Assembly: GCF_020537505.1 (NCBI RefSeq)
Contig: NZ_JAJBMO010000010.1
Location: 1-64,000, forward strand
Direction: 5' to 3'
Length of the DNA: 64,000 nucleotides
DNA from: Blautia glucerasea
GTDB taxonomy: Bacteria; Bacillota; Clostridia; Lachnospirales; Lachnospiraceae
The number at the start of each line of letters is the position of its first letter. Position 1 is the stretch's first letter. Shown piece after piece: positions 52,521-61,351 of this stretch. Below the pieces are notes generated by a model. It did no database searches. It was not told the origin of the DNA and was given only the letters and a program-made list of their open reading frames with translations. The position numbers were made by a program, and so were the translations under genes.

Positions 52521-53860
52521 ATGATCAGCTCCTTTCCTGTGAAATCTGCTGCCGAATTTACCTGATATACTCTTTTTGCACCCATCTCTTCCCCAAATAA
52601 AGACAACTGCCTGAATGCATTCTTATCTCCCCTAGGTTTTTCTTCGTCCAGAAGATTGCGGACAATATAATTCTCCTCCAACCTGGTATTGTACAGCATT
52701 CTGCCATTGCAGGTGATAAAATACAAAGCCCTTTTTAAAACCACTCCCATTCTTTTTAAATCCTGAAAATCCAGGGAGTTTGTCCTGCGTGCTCCTACAA
52801 TACGCCTGGCAGAGGTATAACCAATCCCGGGTACCCGAAGAAGCTCATAATAATCCGCCCGGTTGATCTCCACAGGGAAAAATTCCAGATGGGATACAGC
52901 CCAGTCTGCCTTTGGATCCAAAAGCAGATTAAAATCCGGATGCTTCTCAGACAAAAGCTCTGAGGCCCGAAATCCATAAAAACGCATCAGCCAGTCAGCC
53001 TGATAAAGCCGATGCTCCCGAAGAAGAGGCGGACCAGACAAGGACATGGGAAGATCCTTATCTTCATTCACCGCAACAAAAGCAGAATAAAAAACTCTCT
53101 TCAATGAGAAATTCTTATAAAGAGATTCTGCCACAGATACGATCTGATAATCGCTCTCGCCTAAGGCTCCGATAATCATCTGGGTACTCTGCCCAGCTGG
53201 CACAAACCTTGGCGCATGGCGGTACAAAACCAGCTCTTCCTTGTTCTGGTCTCTCTGCTGCTGGATCTGCTTCATGGGGCCAAGAATGGTCTTCCGGCTC
53301 TTATGGGGTGCCAGCTTCTTAAGCCCTTCTGCAGTAGGAAGCTCCAGATTCACACTCATACGGTCCGCCAGGTATCCAGCCTGGGAAATCAGCTCCGGGG
53401 ACGCCCCAGGAATGGCCTTTAAATGAATATACCCCTGAAAATGATACTTATGGCGGAGCAGCCGCACTGTACCAAGCAGTTCTTCCATGGTCCAATCCGG
53501 ACTGCCCTTCACTCCTGAGCTCAAAAAAAGACCTTCTATATAGTTTCTTCTATAAAATTCCATTGTCAGACGGCACACCTCCTCTGGCGTAAAGCTGGTG
53601 CGCACCACATCATTAGACGCTCGGTTCACACAATACTTGCAATCAAATACACACTCATTAGTATAAAGGATCTTCAAAAGGCTGATACATCTTCCATCCT
53701 GTGCAAAGCTATGGCAGATCCCGGCGGCAATGCTGTTCCCCATGCCGCTGCCGTCTCCCTTTCTGTCCACGCCGCTGGAAGTACATGCCACATCGTATTT
53801 CGCCGCATCTGATAAAATCTCCAGTTTCCTCTTCAAAGTCATTGATTCCTGAATTATCAT
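52517..53860 (-). CDS. TIGR03916-family radical SAM protein, putative DNA repair
   Basis: A 447-residue radical SAM enzyme. The 4Fe-4S motif is ECVFDCKYC near 70-78 (C-x3-D/x-C-x2-C form). The C-terminal part has a helix-hairpin-helix, LLRVPGIGYTSARRIVGARR near 343, that binds DNA without sequence preference. The combination suggests a radical enzyme that repairs or modifies DNA; the lesion is unknown. It is the first gene after a promoter with two LexA boxes. Confidence 0.9.
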   Translation of the reverse strand: MIIQESMTLKRKLEILSDAAKYDVACTSSGVDRKGDGSGMGNSIAAGICHSFAQDGRCISLLKILYTNECVFDCKYCVNRASNDVVRTSFTPEEVCRLTMEFYRRNYIEGLFLSSGVKGSPDWTMEELLGTVRLLRHKYHFQGYIHLKAIPGASPELISQAGYLADRMSVNLELPTAEGLKKLAPHKSRKTILGPMKQIQQQRDQNKEELVLYRHAPRFVPAGQSTQMIIGALGESDYQIVSVAESLYKNFSLKRVFYSAFVAVNEDKDLPMSLSGPPLLREHRLYQADWLMRFYGFRASELLSEKHPDFNLLLDPKADWAVSHLEFFPVEINRADYYELLRVPGIGYTSARRIVGARRTNSLDFQDLKRMGVVLKRALYFITCNGRMLYNTRLEENYIVRNLLDEEKPRGDKNAFRQLSLFGEEMGAKRVYQVNSAADFTGKELII

Positions 53861-53922
53861 CCTATTCTCAAAGCTCCCTTTTTATATAATCTGTTTGCTT
53901 GATTTCTCCGTTTCGAGGTCAA

Positions 53923-53972
53923 GAACGTTTGTTCTGTTTTGTCATTTTAGAACATTTGTTCTATTTTGTCAA
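53923..53972 (-). promoter_or_regulatory. SOS promoter with two LexA boxes
   Basis: Two boxes of the Gram-positive form GAAC-N4-GTTC: GAACGTTTGTTC (53923-53934) and GAACATTTGTTC (53950-53961), part of a 27-bp tandem duplication. The minus-strand promoter TTGACA (53967-53972) and TAAAAT (53944-53949), spacer 17 bp, has the second box wholly inside its spacer, and the first box just after the -10. LexA bound here would block polymerase. The rest of 53861-54181 holds only the terminators of the aspartate kinase gene. Confidence 0.88.
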
Positions 53973-54054
53973 TATCATAAAACGGGACGAAAAATTTTCC
54001 ATCAAAGTAATTCCATTCCCAATCCTCCCGATCCTTTCCTGGCACATTTTTCAC

Positions 54055-54114
54055 ACATAAAAAAGCCACAAACCAGAAGCAGCTTTAGAGCATAAAAAAT
54101 GCTCCTGACTTCTG
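54055..54114 (-). terminator. Distal terminator of the aspartate kinase gene
   Basis: Nested arms CAGAAG/CTTCTG (54074-54079 and 54109-54114) and GAGCAT/ATGCTC (54088-54093 and 54099-54104); on the minus strand followed by GGTTTGTGGCTTTTTT. Confidence 0.5.
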
Positions 54115-54147
54115 ATTTATGACTCTTTCTTTACTTTTTATAAAATT

Positions 54148-54178
54148 CCGGTGTCAAAAAACCATTTGACGCTCCCGG
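54148..54178 (-). terminator. Proximal hairpin after the aspartate kinase gene
   Basis: CCGG/CCGG enclosing GTCAAA/TTTGAC with loop TGGTTT, followed on minus by AATTTTATAAAAAG; 4 bp after the stop codon. Confidence 0.5.
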
Positions 54179-54181
54179 CCT

Positions 54182-55501
54182 TTAAATCTGTGTCAGCACA
54201 AAAATATCGTAAATTGCTTTCACAGCATTTTCAAAATCACAGTTCGCCACGCCGATGATGATATTCAGCTCACTGGAGCCCTGATCAATCATCTTCACGT
54301 TTACATTTGCATGGGCAAGTGCGGAGAAAATCCTTCCAGCTGTACCGCGGGTGGACTTCATTCCACGGCCTACAACTGCGATCAGCGCAAGATCAGACTC
54401 CATCTCCACGAAATCCGGCTGAACCAGACGGTGGATTCCGGCGATCACCTGCTGCTCTTTTTCCTCAAATTCGTCCTGATGAACATAGACCGTCATTGTA
54501 TCGATACCAGATGGAACATGCTCAAAGCTGATTCCCTGGTCTTCAAATACCTGGAGAACTTTTCTGCCAAAACCGATTTCGCTGTTCATCATGGATTTCT
54601 CAATGTTAATGGAACAGAAGCCCTTCTTTCCGGCAATACCGGTGATGGTGTATTTCGGCTTGCGGCAGGTGCTCTCTACAATAAAGGTTCCTTTGTCTTC
54701 CGGACGGTTGGTATTGCGGATATTGATGGGGATTCCCTCTTTTCTTACCGGGAAAATAGCATCCTCATGAAGAACGGTAGCTCCCATGTAGGAAAGCTCG
54801 CGAAGCTCACGGTATGTAATGGTCTCGATCACTGCCGGATCCTTGACAATTCTTGGATCTGTTACAAGGAAACCAGATACATCTGTCCAGTTCTCGTACA
54901 TATCCGCTTTGATCGCTTTCGCAACCAGAGAACCGGTCACATCAGAACCGCCTCTGGAAAAAGTCGTAACCGTTCCATCCTCCTTAGCACCATAAAAGCC
55001 CGGAACAACTGCATTCTCACATTTAGAAAGTTTCTTGTTCAAAAGCTTGTCTGTCTTCTCCGGATCCAGATTGCCGTTTTTGTCAAAACGGATCACATCC
55101 GCTGCATCTACAAACTCATAGCCAAGATAAGCAGCCATTACCTTTCCGTTCAGATATTCTCCACGGGAAGCAGCGTAATCCCTGCCAATCTGAGTCTTAA
55201 AATTTTCTTTGATTATCTGGAAATCCTCTTCCATGGAAAAATCAAGGCCAAGTCCTTTGATGATCTCGTAATAACGGGATTTGATTGCTTCTAAGATCTT
55301 CTCAAAATCTCCATCATTTCCAGCTGCATCATAACAGCTGTACAGAAGGTCTGTTACTTTGGTATCCCCGTCAAAGCGCTTACCAGGTGCGGAAGGAACA
55401 ACAAAACGTCTGCTCTCCTCACTTCTGATAATCTCTCCGACTTTCTCAAACTGCTCCGCATTCGCAAGGGAGCTTCCTCCAAACTTTACTACTTTTTTCA
55501 T
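54182..55501 (-). CDS. Aspartate kinase
   Basis: Phosphorylates aspartate, the first step to lysine, threonine and methionine. The 439-residue protein has VKFGGSSLAN near 4-13, TTFSRGGSDVTGSLVAKA near 195-212 and two C-terminal ACT domains (GFCSINIEKSMMNSE near 305; LIAVVGRGMKSTRGTAGRIF near 385) that bind the feedback amino acid. Start at 55501 after AGGAG; the longer frame has no site. No lysine riboswitch fits in the 73-bp gap upstream. Confidence 0.95.
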   Translation of the reverse strand: MKKVVKFGGSSLANAEQFEKVGEIIRSEESRRFVVPSAPGKRFDGDTKVTDLLYSCYDAAGNDGDFEKILEAIKSRYYEIIKGLGLDFSMEEDFQIIKENFKTQIGRDYAASRGEYLNGKVMAAYLGYEFVDAADVIRFDKNGNLDPEKTDKLLNKKLSKCENAVVPGFYGAKEDGTVTTFSRGGSDVTGSLVAKAIKADMYENWTDVSGFLVTDPRIVKDPAVIETITYRELRELSYMGATVLHEDAIFPVRKEGIPINIRNTNRPEDKGTFIVESTCRKPKYTITGIAGKKGFCSINIEKSMMNSEIGFGRKVLQVFEDQGISFEHVPSGIDTMTVYVHQDEFEEKEQQVIAGIHRLVQPDFVEMESDLALIAVVGRGMKSTRGTAGRIFSALAHANVNVKMIDQGSSELNIIIGVANCDFENAVKAIYDIFVLTQI

Positions 55502-55574
55502 AATCCTTGTGCTCCTCAAAAACTTTTTCTTCATTTTATGAAAAAAACCGACTTTTTGCAAGGGTTTTTTCGAT

Positions 55575-56264
55575 TTAATCTGTGAAAGTGTTTATATCCA
55601 ACACCTTCAGCTTTTCCCCATCTACCGTAAAATGAACATCCCACTTACCAAAAGACATTCCATACTTCCTCTCCGGGTCTTTCTGATAGCCTGGTCTTGG
55701 GTCATCTGCAAGAACCGCCAGAAGGGCTTCTCTTTTTTCTACTGGAATCTTTTCCAGGAATTCCGCCGGGAACTCCACTTCCAGCTTGTGATCCTGGATC
55801 CGGTCTGTGAAACCGCCTGCAGCCTCAGGATGGCTGTCCACATAAGCCAGATATGGTTTGACATCATAAATCGGCGTTCCATCCATAAGATCCGCCCCGG
55901 ATACATGGAGAACCGGACCATCCTTCTCCGTAAATTCTACTCCTTCCAGCTTCACGCTGGAAAGTCCGATTGGATTGGGACGGAAAGGAGATCTTGTTGC
56001 AAAAACTCCTTTGCGCACATTTCCCCCAAGCCTTGGCGGACGCACCGTAGGGGACCACTCCTTCCGAACTGCCTGGGAAAACTCCCAAATCAGCCAGATA
56101 TGGGTATATTCTTCCAGTCCCCGGAAGGCTTCCTGATTGCGGTATTCTGGTTCAAAGATAATATCCGCCTTTAGTTTCTCTATCCTGCCGCTCTGGTGGG
56201 GGATTCCAAATTTCGTTGGAAAATCACTTTTTATATGAGCGATTACTTTCATTTCCATTCTCAT
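55575..56264 (-). CDS. trmO: tRNA (N6-threonylcarbamoyladenosine37-N6)-methyltransferase TrmO
   Basis: TrmO (TsaA/YaeB) methylates t6A37 in tRNA-Thr. The 229 residues show HIKSDFPTKFGIPHQSG near 9-25, GLEEYTHIWLIWEF near 49-62 and the SAM-site signature FATRSPFRPNPIGLSSVKLE near 88-107, then the C-terminal DPRPGYQKDPERKYGM. Lies 50 bp after the glycosyltransferase gene on the same strand. Confidence 0.92.
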   Translation of the reverse strand: MRMEMKVIAHIKSDFPTKFGIPHQSGRIEKLKADIIFEPEYRNQEAFRGLEEYTHIWLIWEFSQAVRKEWSPTVRPPRLGGNVRKGVFATRSPFRPNPIGLSSVKLEGVEFTEKDGPVLHVSGADLMDGTPIYDVKPYLAYVDSHPEAAGGFTDRIQDHKLEVEFPAEFLEKIPVEKREALLAVLADDPRPGYQKDPERKYGMSFGKWDVHFTVDGEKLKVLDINTFTD

Positions 56265-56314
56265 TGCACCTTTGTTCCTCTATACCGCCGTTTACTCTGT
56301 AAACAGCAACTGAT

Positions 56315-57427
56315 CTATTGCTCTATATGTTCTCTTATAAACCCACAGATATCCTCTGCCGCTGCCTTATTCATATTTTTCCGCTGATTTTCCCGCATCT
56401 GACCTGCTGCCTTCTGATCATAGAGAAGCCGGATTCCAGCCTGTACCTGCCTCTTCACCGTTCTGGCAGAAGTGCTCATGCCAAGTCTTCCGAAAAACTT
56501 GCGGTTGGCCGTCTCGCATCCTGGAATGGGATCTGTATGGACCATGGGAATTTCAGCCACAGCCCCTTCCGTAGAGGTCAATCCTCCAGGTTTTGTAAAA
56601 AGCACATCACAGGCTTTCATATAAAGATTCATCTGATTGGTAAAGCCCAGGATTCTCATCCTTGTCTCTGCCCAAAAGGCTTTTTTCAGCCGATTCTCCA
56701 TCTTCGTATTGCTTCCGCACACGATCACCAGTTCTTCCTCTTTGGTTGCTTTTAACAGAGCGTCCACCATTTTTTTTATGTCTCCGGCGCCCATGCTGCC
56801 GCCAGCTACCAGAATATATTTCTTCTCAGCTGCAAGGCCCAGTTTTTCTCTTGCTTCCTTCTGGGAAATCTCACGCCTGCAGATCCTGGACACCGGGATT
56901 CCAAGAGGAACCAGCCTTTCCCTGGGGAGACCTCTTTTTACACAAGGCTTTATCAGACTTTCATGAGGGGCGATATAATAGTCCACATCCGTCTCCTCCC
57001 AGAAGGGAATACAGGTATAGTCCGTCATCACCGCCACTGTAAGAGGCAGCTTCATTCCTTTTCTCTTCATATATGTGATAGTCTCCGCAGGATAAAGATG
57101 TGGCATGACCAGCACATCCACAGGATTCTCTGTAAGATACCGGTTCAGATATTTGGCCATGCGGCCATTCACATAATACACCGGAGACTTTCTTGCCAGC
57201 CGGCTTACCAGCATTCCCAGCTTGTATACCAGCCCGAAAAGCTTCGGCGTCTTTTTGACAATCTGTACATACCCGTCGCCCACCAGCCTGGATACGCCTT
57301 CTCCAGCCAGTGTCAGGTAATCCATCACATAAGCCTCATCTCCCTGCCAGGTCATGGCTTCTGCAATGGCTCGCCCTGCGGAATTATGTCCGCCGCCGGT
57401 ATTGCAGGACAAAATCAATGCCTTCAT
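56315..57427 (-). CDS. Processive diacylglycerol glycosyltransferase-like protein (MGDG synthase family)
   Basis: A 370-residue GT28-type enzyme that adds a sugar from UDP-sugar to diacylglycerol. The N-terminal MGDG-synthase domain has SCNTGGGHNSAGRAIAEA near 6-23; the C-terminal sugar-nucleotide domain has VAGGSMGAGDIKKMVDALL near 207 and FTKPGGLTSTEGAVAEIPMV near 280-299. Start at 57427: GGAG 6 nt upstream and an ATGA overlap with plsY; another ATG at 57439 is possible. With plsY it points to membrane glycolipid synthesis. Confidence 0.88.
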   Translation of the reverse strand: MKALILSCNTGGGHNSAGRAIAEAMTWQGDEAYVMDYLTLAGEGVSRLVGDGYVQIVKKTPKLFGLVYKLGMLVSRLARKSPVYYVNGRMAKYLNRYLTENPVDVLVMPHLYPAETITYMKRKGMKLPLTVAVMTDYTCIPFWEETDVDYYIAPHESLIKPCVKRGLPRERLVPLGIPVSRICRREISQKEAREKLGLAAEKKYILVAGGSMGAGDIKKMVDALLKATKEEELVIVCGSNTKMENRLKKAFWAETRMRILGFTNQMNLYMKACDVLFTKPGGLTSTEGAVAEIPMVHTDPIPGCETANRKFFGRLGMSTSARTVKRQVQAGIRLLYDQKAAGQMRENQRKNMNKAAAEDICGFIREHIEQ

Positions 57428-58041
57428 TGAGTTCTCCATTTCTTTCCATCTGTGTTCTCTGCAGCCAGTGCAGATTCCACATGCTTATACACAACGACCA
57501 GGGAAATGATCAAAATCCCCAGCCTTACAGCCCCTTCCCAGCCTGTAAAAAAGGAGGTCATACAGAAGCACCCGAAAGTAACCACGCTTCTTTTCAAGTG
57601 GGATTTTACCGGAACCACAAGGGAAAAGAAAATATAAAATCCAGCCAGCACAAGAGCTGGCATCCACCATGGAAAAAGTCCAAGAAGCACGCCGAAGCTT
57701 ACGGCAATTCCTTTCCCGCCTTTTCCCCTATGAAAAATGGAAAAGGCATGTCCCAGTACCGGCGCTGCCAGCACTCCTGAAAAAAGCAGGGAATCCCTGC
57801 CTGCCCGCATAGAGCAATAATACACTGGCAGAAATCCCTTCAAAAGCTCCAGAAGAAGGACCAGGACTCCACATCCCACTCCCCCAAACAGGAAGGCATT
57901 GAAGGTTCCTGGATTTCCATCCTCAGACACTTCCCTGATATCAATATGCTTCCAGATTCTTGGAACTTCGTAGGCAAACAGAATGCTGCCAAGAAGAAAT
58001 CCGCTTATCATATAAAACAAATATATTTTTTCCACTCTCAT
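57424..58041 (-). CDS. plsY: Glycerol-3-phosphate acyltransferase PlsY, divergent
   Basis: A 205-residue integral membrane enzyme that moves an acyl group from acyl-phosphate to glycerol-3-phosphate. Five or more membrane segments; motif 1 reads EDGNPGTFNAF (usual SGNxGATN), motif 2 and 3 GHAFSIFHRGKGGKGIAVS near 97-115 (usual GHxxPxFxxFKGGKG). The changes make it a divergent member, so it may be a second paralogue with a special role next to the glycosyltransferase. Overlaps both neighbours by 4 bp. Confidence 0.85.
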   Translation of the reverse strand: MRVEKIYLFYMISGFLLGSILFAYEVPRIWKHIDIREVSEDGNPGTFNAFLFGGVGCGVLVLLLELLKGFLPVYYCSMRAGRDSLLFSGVLAAPVLGHAFSIFHRGKGGKGIAVSFGVLLGLFPWWMPALVLAGFYIFFSLVVPVKSHLKRSVVTFGCFCMTSFFTGWEGAVRLGILIISLVVVYKHVESALAAENTDGKKWRTQ

Positions 58042-58379
58042 TTATGACCGCCGCTTTTTTCCTCTTCCTTAATCTCCCAGTGAAGCAGGAAGGTAAGTGC
58101 CGCACGAAGGGCTATGATCCCTGCTACAATTCCGATTTCTTTCCATTCCCGCACCACTACCGTACGAAGGATCTCACTTCCCATTTTAAATTCCAGACCC
58201 ATGGCAAGTCCTCTTGCCAGGTAAACACCAGTATCGCCGGCGTGCTTCAGCCATTTGATAAATCCGGTAATACCACTCCAGATAATAATAGCAACTCCGA
58301 TAAACTCGAAGATCACAATTGCAAATCCGGCAATATTTTCCAAAACCCACTCCATGGTCCCGGTTATGGTATTCATCAT
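58038..58379 (-). CDS. DUF1622 membrane protein
   Basis: A 113-residue protein with three predicted membrane segments (about 14-36, 60-80 weak, 83-102) and the DUF1622 pattern (FIGVAIIIWSGITGFIKW; LARGLAMGLEFKMGSEILRT). Function unknown. It is joined to rlmD upstream and plsY downstream by ATGA overlaps. Confidence 0.85.
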   Translation of the reverse strand: MMNTITGTMEWVLENIAGFAIVIFEFIGVAIIIWSGITGFIKWLKHAGDTGVYLARGLAMGLEFKMGSEILRTVVVREWKEIGIVAGIIALRAALTFLLHWEIKEEEKSGGHK

Positions 58380-59539
58380 AAGCCACCTCTTTCCAGCCAG
58401 GTCACAACCTCTGTGTGGTCTGTAAAGCAGAACATTTCCACAGGCTGAATCTCTTTTACTTTATACTTCTTCGTCAGGTAAAGAAGATCTCTCGCCAGGG
58501 TTTCCGGATTGCAGGAAATATACACAATTTTCTTCGGAGCCAGCCGGATTACGGAGTTTAAAAATTTCTCGCTGCTGCCTGAACGGGGAGGATCCATAAA
58601 TACCACATCAGCATTCTCTCCGGCTGTTGCCATAGCCTCCATAAATTCTCCGGCATCTCCCTGACGGAACGAAATATTGACGACCTTATTCTCCCTGGCA
58701 TTAATCCTCGCATCGCGGACTGCATCTTTATTCAGTTCCACTCCAATCACTTCTTTTGCTTTGCCAGCAGCCACAAGGCCGATGGTTCCGATTCCGCAAT
58801 ATGCGTCAATCGCCTTCTCTTTCCCTGTAAGTCCGGCAAATTCCACTGCTTTTCTGTAAAGGATCTCTGTCTGTACCGGGTTTACCTGATAAAAGGATTT
58901 GGGTGAAATGCGGAAGGACTTTCCACAAAGGTTATCACGGATAAAGCCCTTTCCATAAAGTACGATTTCCCGCTCTCCAAGAACCATACTGGTATTTTTG
59001 TCGTTAATGTTCAATACTACCGTACTGATCTCTGGATGAGCCTTGCGCAGTGCCTTCACAAAGTTATTCTTTGATGGAAAAATAGGGGAAGCCACTACAA
59101 GGACCACCATCGCTTCACCGGATGTAAAGCCCCGGCGTACCAGCACATGACGGAGAAGCCCGTAGCCGGTATCTTCATCATAGGTCTTGATCTTGAAGGA
59201 TTTCAGCATTCCCCGAATCGTCCGGATGATCTCCTGGCTTTTCTCATCCTCGATCAGGCACTGGTCAATGGGCACCACTCTGTGGGAACCAGCCTCATAA
59301 ATTCCTGAGATGATATTGCCTTTTTTGTCTCTGTCAAATACAGCATGAACCTTATTCCGGTAAAAATAAGGATCCTTCATACCAATAACTGGTTTCACAT
59401 TTCCAAATTTTTTCAAAAGCCCCTGCACCTGATTGTGTTTCTTCTTAAGCTGCGCAGGATAGGGCACTCCCTGATACTGGCATCCCCCGCATTTCTTCGC
59501 ATATGGACAGGCCTTCTGTATATTTCTTTTCTCCTCCAT
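58376..59539 (-). CDS. rlmD: 23S rRNA (uracil-C5)-methyltransferase, RlmD/RlmCD type
   Basis: A 387-residue SAM- and iron-sulfur-dependent enzyme. The N-terminal CPYAKKCGGCQYQ (11-23) with a later Cys gives the cluster; no TRAM domain precedes it. The methyltransferase part has AIDAYCGIGTIGLVAAGKAK near 238, the DPPRSG motif near 317 and the catalytic Cys in YISCNPETLARDL near 338-350. First gene of the coupled set with DUF1622, plsY and the glycosyltransferase. Confidence 0.93.
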   Translation of the reverse strand: MEEKRNIQKACPYAKKCGGCQYQGVPYPAQLKKKHNQVQGLLKKFGNVKPVIGMKDPYFYRNKVHAVFDRDKKGNIISGIYEAGSHRVVPIDQCLIEDEKSQEIIRTIRGMLKSFKIKTYDEDTGYGLLRHVLVRRGFTSGEAMVVLVVASPIFPSKNNFVKALRKAHPEISTVVLNINDKNTSMVLGEREIVLYGKGFIRDNLCGKSFRISPKSFYQVNPVQTEILYRKAVEFAGLTGKEKAIDAYCGIGTIGLVAAGKAKEVIGVELNKDAVRDARINARENKVVNISFRQGDAGEFMEAMATAGENADVVFMDPPRSGSSEKFLNSVIRLAPKKIVYISCNPETLARDLLYLTKKYKVKEIQPVEMFCFTDHTEVVTWLERGGL

Positions 59540-59613
59540 AAATTCTCCCTCAAACTTCCTCTATTTATCTTCTGATAAGAAAATTATCCCCGAAACAAAT
59601 GGGAATGTCAATC

Positions 59614-60168
59614 TTATACTGCATTTTTTCTTTTTTCCCAATAGAATACCAGTTTCATGGCACAAAGGGCACTTAACCAGCCCACCAGGGCGCCTGCCAG
59701 AACATCTGTTGGATAATGGACCCCCACATAAAGCCTTGACAACGCGATCAGCACAGCAAGAATAATAGCTGCTGTTCCTGGCCTTCCCGGATACATTTTA
59801 TCATATACCACCGCACAGGAAAAGGAAGCACAGGTATGGCCGGAAGGGAAGGAATAGTCTTTTAGCTTAGCTACAAGGGGAACCAGACCTTCTACTGCAT
59901 CATAAGGGCGGATCCTTGCAGCAGCGGTTTTCAGAAACAAGTTGGTCACGATAGCCCCAACCGCCAGGGCCAGTGCAGCGGTAAAGCCTGCTTTTCGTGT
60001 TTTCTTTGGGAATAGCAGCACGATGGCAAGCACGATCCAGAACCAGCCTCCATCACCCAGAAAGGTAACCCCCTTCCAGAACCAGTTAAACATATCATTT
60101 CTTAAATACTGCTGGATAAAAAGCAGTATCTGTGCATCCATATTGTGGATCCATTCCAGAATTCCCAT
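59614..60168 (-). CDS. PAP2-family phosphatase (undecaprenyl diphosphatase-like)
   Basis: A 184-residue protein of five or six membrane segments with the three acid-phosphatase motifs: KTAAARIRPYD near 86, PSGHTCASF near 113-121 and SRLYVGVHYPTDVLAG near 149-164. BcrC-like enzymes recycle the lipid carrier of peptidoglycan; substrate inferred from family only. Single gene. Confidence 0.88.
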   Translation of the reverse strand: MGILEWIHNMDAQILLFIQQYLRNDMFNWFWKGVTFLGDGGWFWIVLAIVLLFPKKTRKAGFTAALALAVGAIVTNLFLKTAAARIRPYDAVEGLVPLVAKLKDYSFPSGHTCASFSCAVVYDKMYPGRPGTAAIILAVLIALSRLYVGVHYPTDVLAGALVGWLSALCAMKLVFYWEKRKNAV

Positions 60169-60281
60169 TTCTTTTCCTCACTTTCTATTTCATAATAAGA
60201 ACAAGTCTTAAAAGCCGCGACGTCTCATAACGAGACACAACACGTTCTGCGAGCTTTACTCGTTAGCACAGCAGCCGCCAA

Positions 60282-60330
60282 TTTCTCGTGCAAGAACAGA
60301 CTTTGCCCCACCTGCCCACGTAAATAACAT
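60282..60330. repeat. Dispersed repeat, family B, copy 2
   Basis: Minus-strand TTTACGTGGGCAGGTGGGGC, then TTCTTGCACGAG; partly matches the stretch after ridA at 47172-47227. It lies beside the terminator of the LCP gene. The adjoining part, 60210-60280, has a short GTCTC/GAGAC hairpin and nothing else I can name. Confidence 0.35.
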
Positions 60331-60332
60331 AA

Positions 60333-60361
60333 CAGGCGGTTCGTATGATTCGAACCGCCTG
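60333..60361 (-). terminator. Terminator of the exopolysaccharide operon
   Basis: Perfect 11-bp GC-rich arms CAGGCGGTTCG and CGAACCGCCTG with a 7-nt loop, 11 bp after the LCP stop. The sequence that follows on minus, TTATGTTATTT, is T-rich but broken. Confidence 0.7.
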
Positions 60362-60371
60362 GATTTATTCT

Positions 60372-61289
60372 TTATTCACCTGCATGATACAGGATCTGCT
60401 GAAGATATTCACGATTTTGTTCCAGATTCGGAACCAGAACCTGCATGCCATCAATGGTCTGAGGCGTATAGCTTCCATCCTCAGGGATACGGTAAGACTG
60501 GATCTCGTCCGTTCCGATACTCATTACATCCATAGCATATCCAGTCATATCCCACAGGGAAAGATCGGTAGTCACCAGTGGAAGCACATCCTTGATCAAT
60601 CCGCCAATCTCCAGAACATTTAAGTCCTTTATCTTGGCAAAAGCAGCTTTCAGCACGTCCTGCTGCCGCTCTGTCCTACGGTAGTCAGAATTGCCAATGG
60701 AGCGGTTGCGGGCATGGATCAGCGCCTGCTCGCCATCCAGATGGTTCACACCTTCCTGAAGGTCCCAGTCTGTACGAAGAGGTTGTGGATAAAGAACGCT
60801 CTGGTCTCTTCCACATATGTAATCCGCTTCTGCCTGGGTAAGTTCCAGGTCAATTCCTCCAACCTTATCCACCAGAACCTTAAAAACTTCGAAGTCCACT
60901 TCTACATTGCCATCTATCTGAACTCCAAAATTCTCTTCCAGAGTCTCATCCAGAAGCTCCATTCCACCATATGCATAAGCTGCATTAATACGGGTACTGG
61001 AATATCCTGGAATAGCAACGTAAAGATCTCTCATAAAAGAAGTCAGGCTGATAGTTCCCTGATCTTTATCCAAAGTAGCAAGAATCATGGAGTCTGAACG
61101 CTGACGTGTCTGATCGCCCTGCTTATCCTGTCCAATAAGCAGAATACTTTTTATATTGCTGGTATCAACTGTAGCATCGTTTTCCTGGGCCTTCACTGTA
61201 TATACAGCCGAAGCTGTGACTGCCGGGCTCTCCAGTAATAATACTGCACCAAGACAGATAAGGCCTTTTTTCAAAATAGAGGATCTCAT
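60372..61289 (-). CDS. LytR-CpsA-Psr (LCP) family glycopolymer ligase
   Basis: A 305-residue membrane-anchored enzyme that moves lipid-linked polymers to peptidoglycan. A signal anchor (about 8-28) is followed by the LCP domain: LIGQDKQGDQTRQRSDSMIL near 51-70 with the phosphate-binding Arg and Asp, TSFMRDLYVAIPGYSSTRIN near 82 and HARNRSIGNSDYRRTERQQD near 190-209. Last gene of the exopolysaccharide operon, so it likely joins this polymer to the wall. Confidence 0.92.
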   Translation of the reverse strand: MRSSILKKGLICLGAVLLLESPAVTASAVYTVKAQENDATVDTSNIKSILLIGQDKQGDQTRQRSDSMILATLDKDQGTISLTSFMRDLYVAIPGYSSTRINAAYAYGGMELLDETLEENFGVQIDGNVEVDFEVFKVLVDKVGGIDLELTQAEADYICGRDQSVLYPQPLRTDWDLQEGVNHLDGEQALIHARNRSIGNSDYRRTERQQDVLKAAFAKIKDLNVLEIGGLIKDVLPLVTTDLSLWDMTGYAMDVMSIGTDEIQSYRIPEDGSYTPQTIDGMQVLVPNLEQNREYLQQILYHAGE

Positions 61290-61351
61290 CTTTTCACTCC
61301 TGTAAGTACGGTGGTCATATAATATGTCTTCGGGTTATGCTTCTTAGCCGA

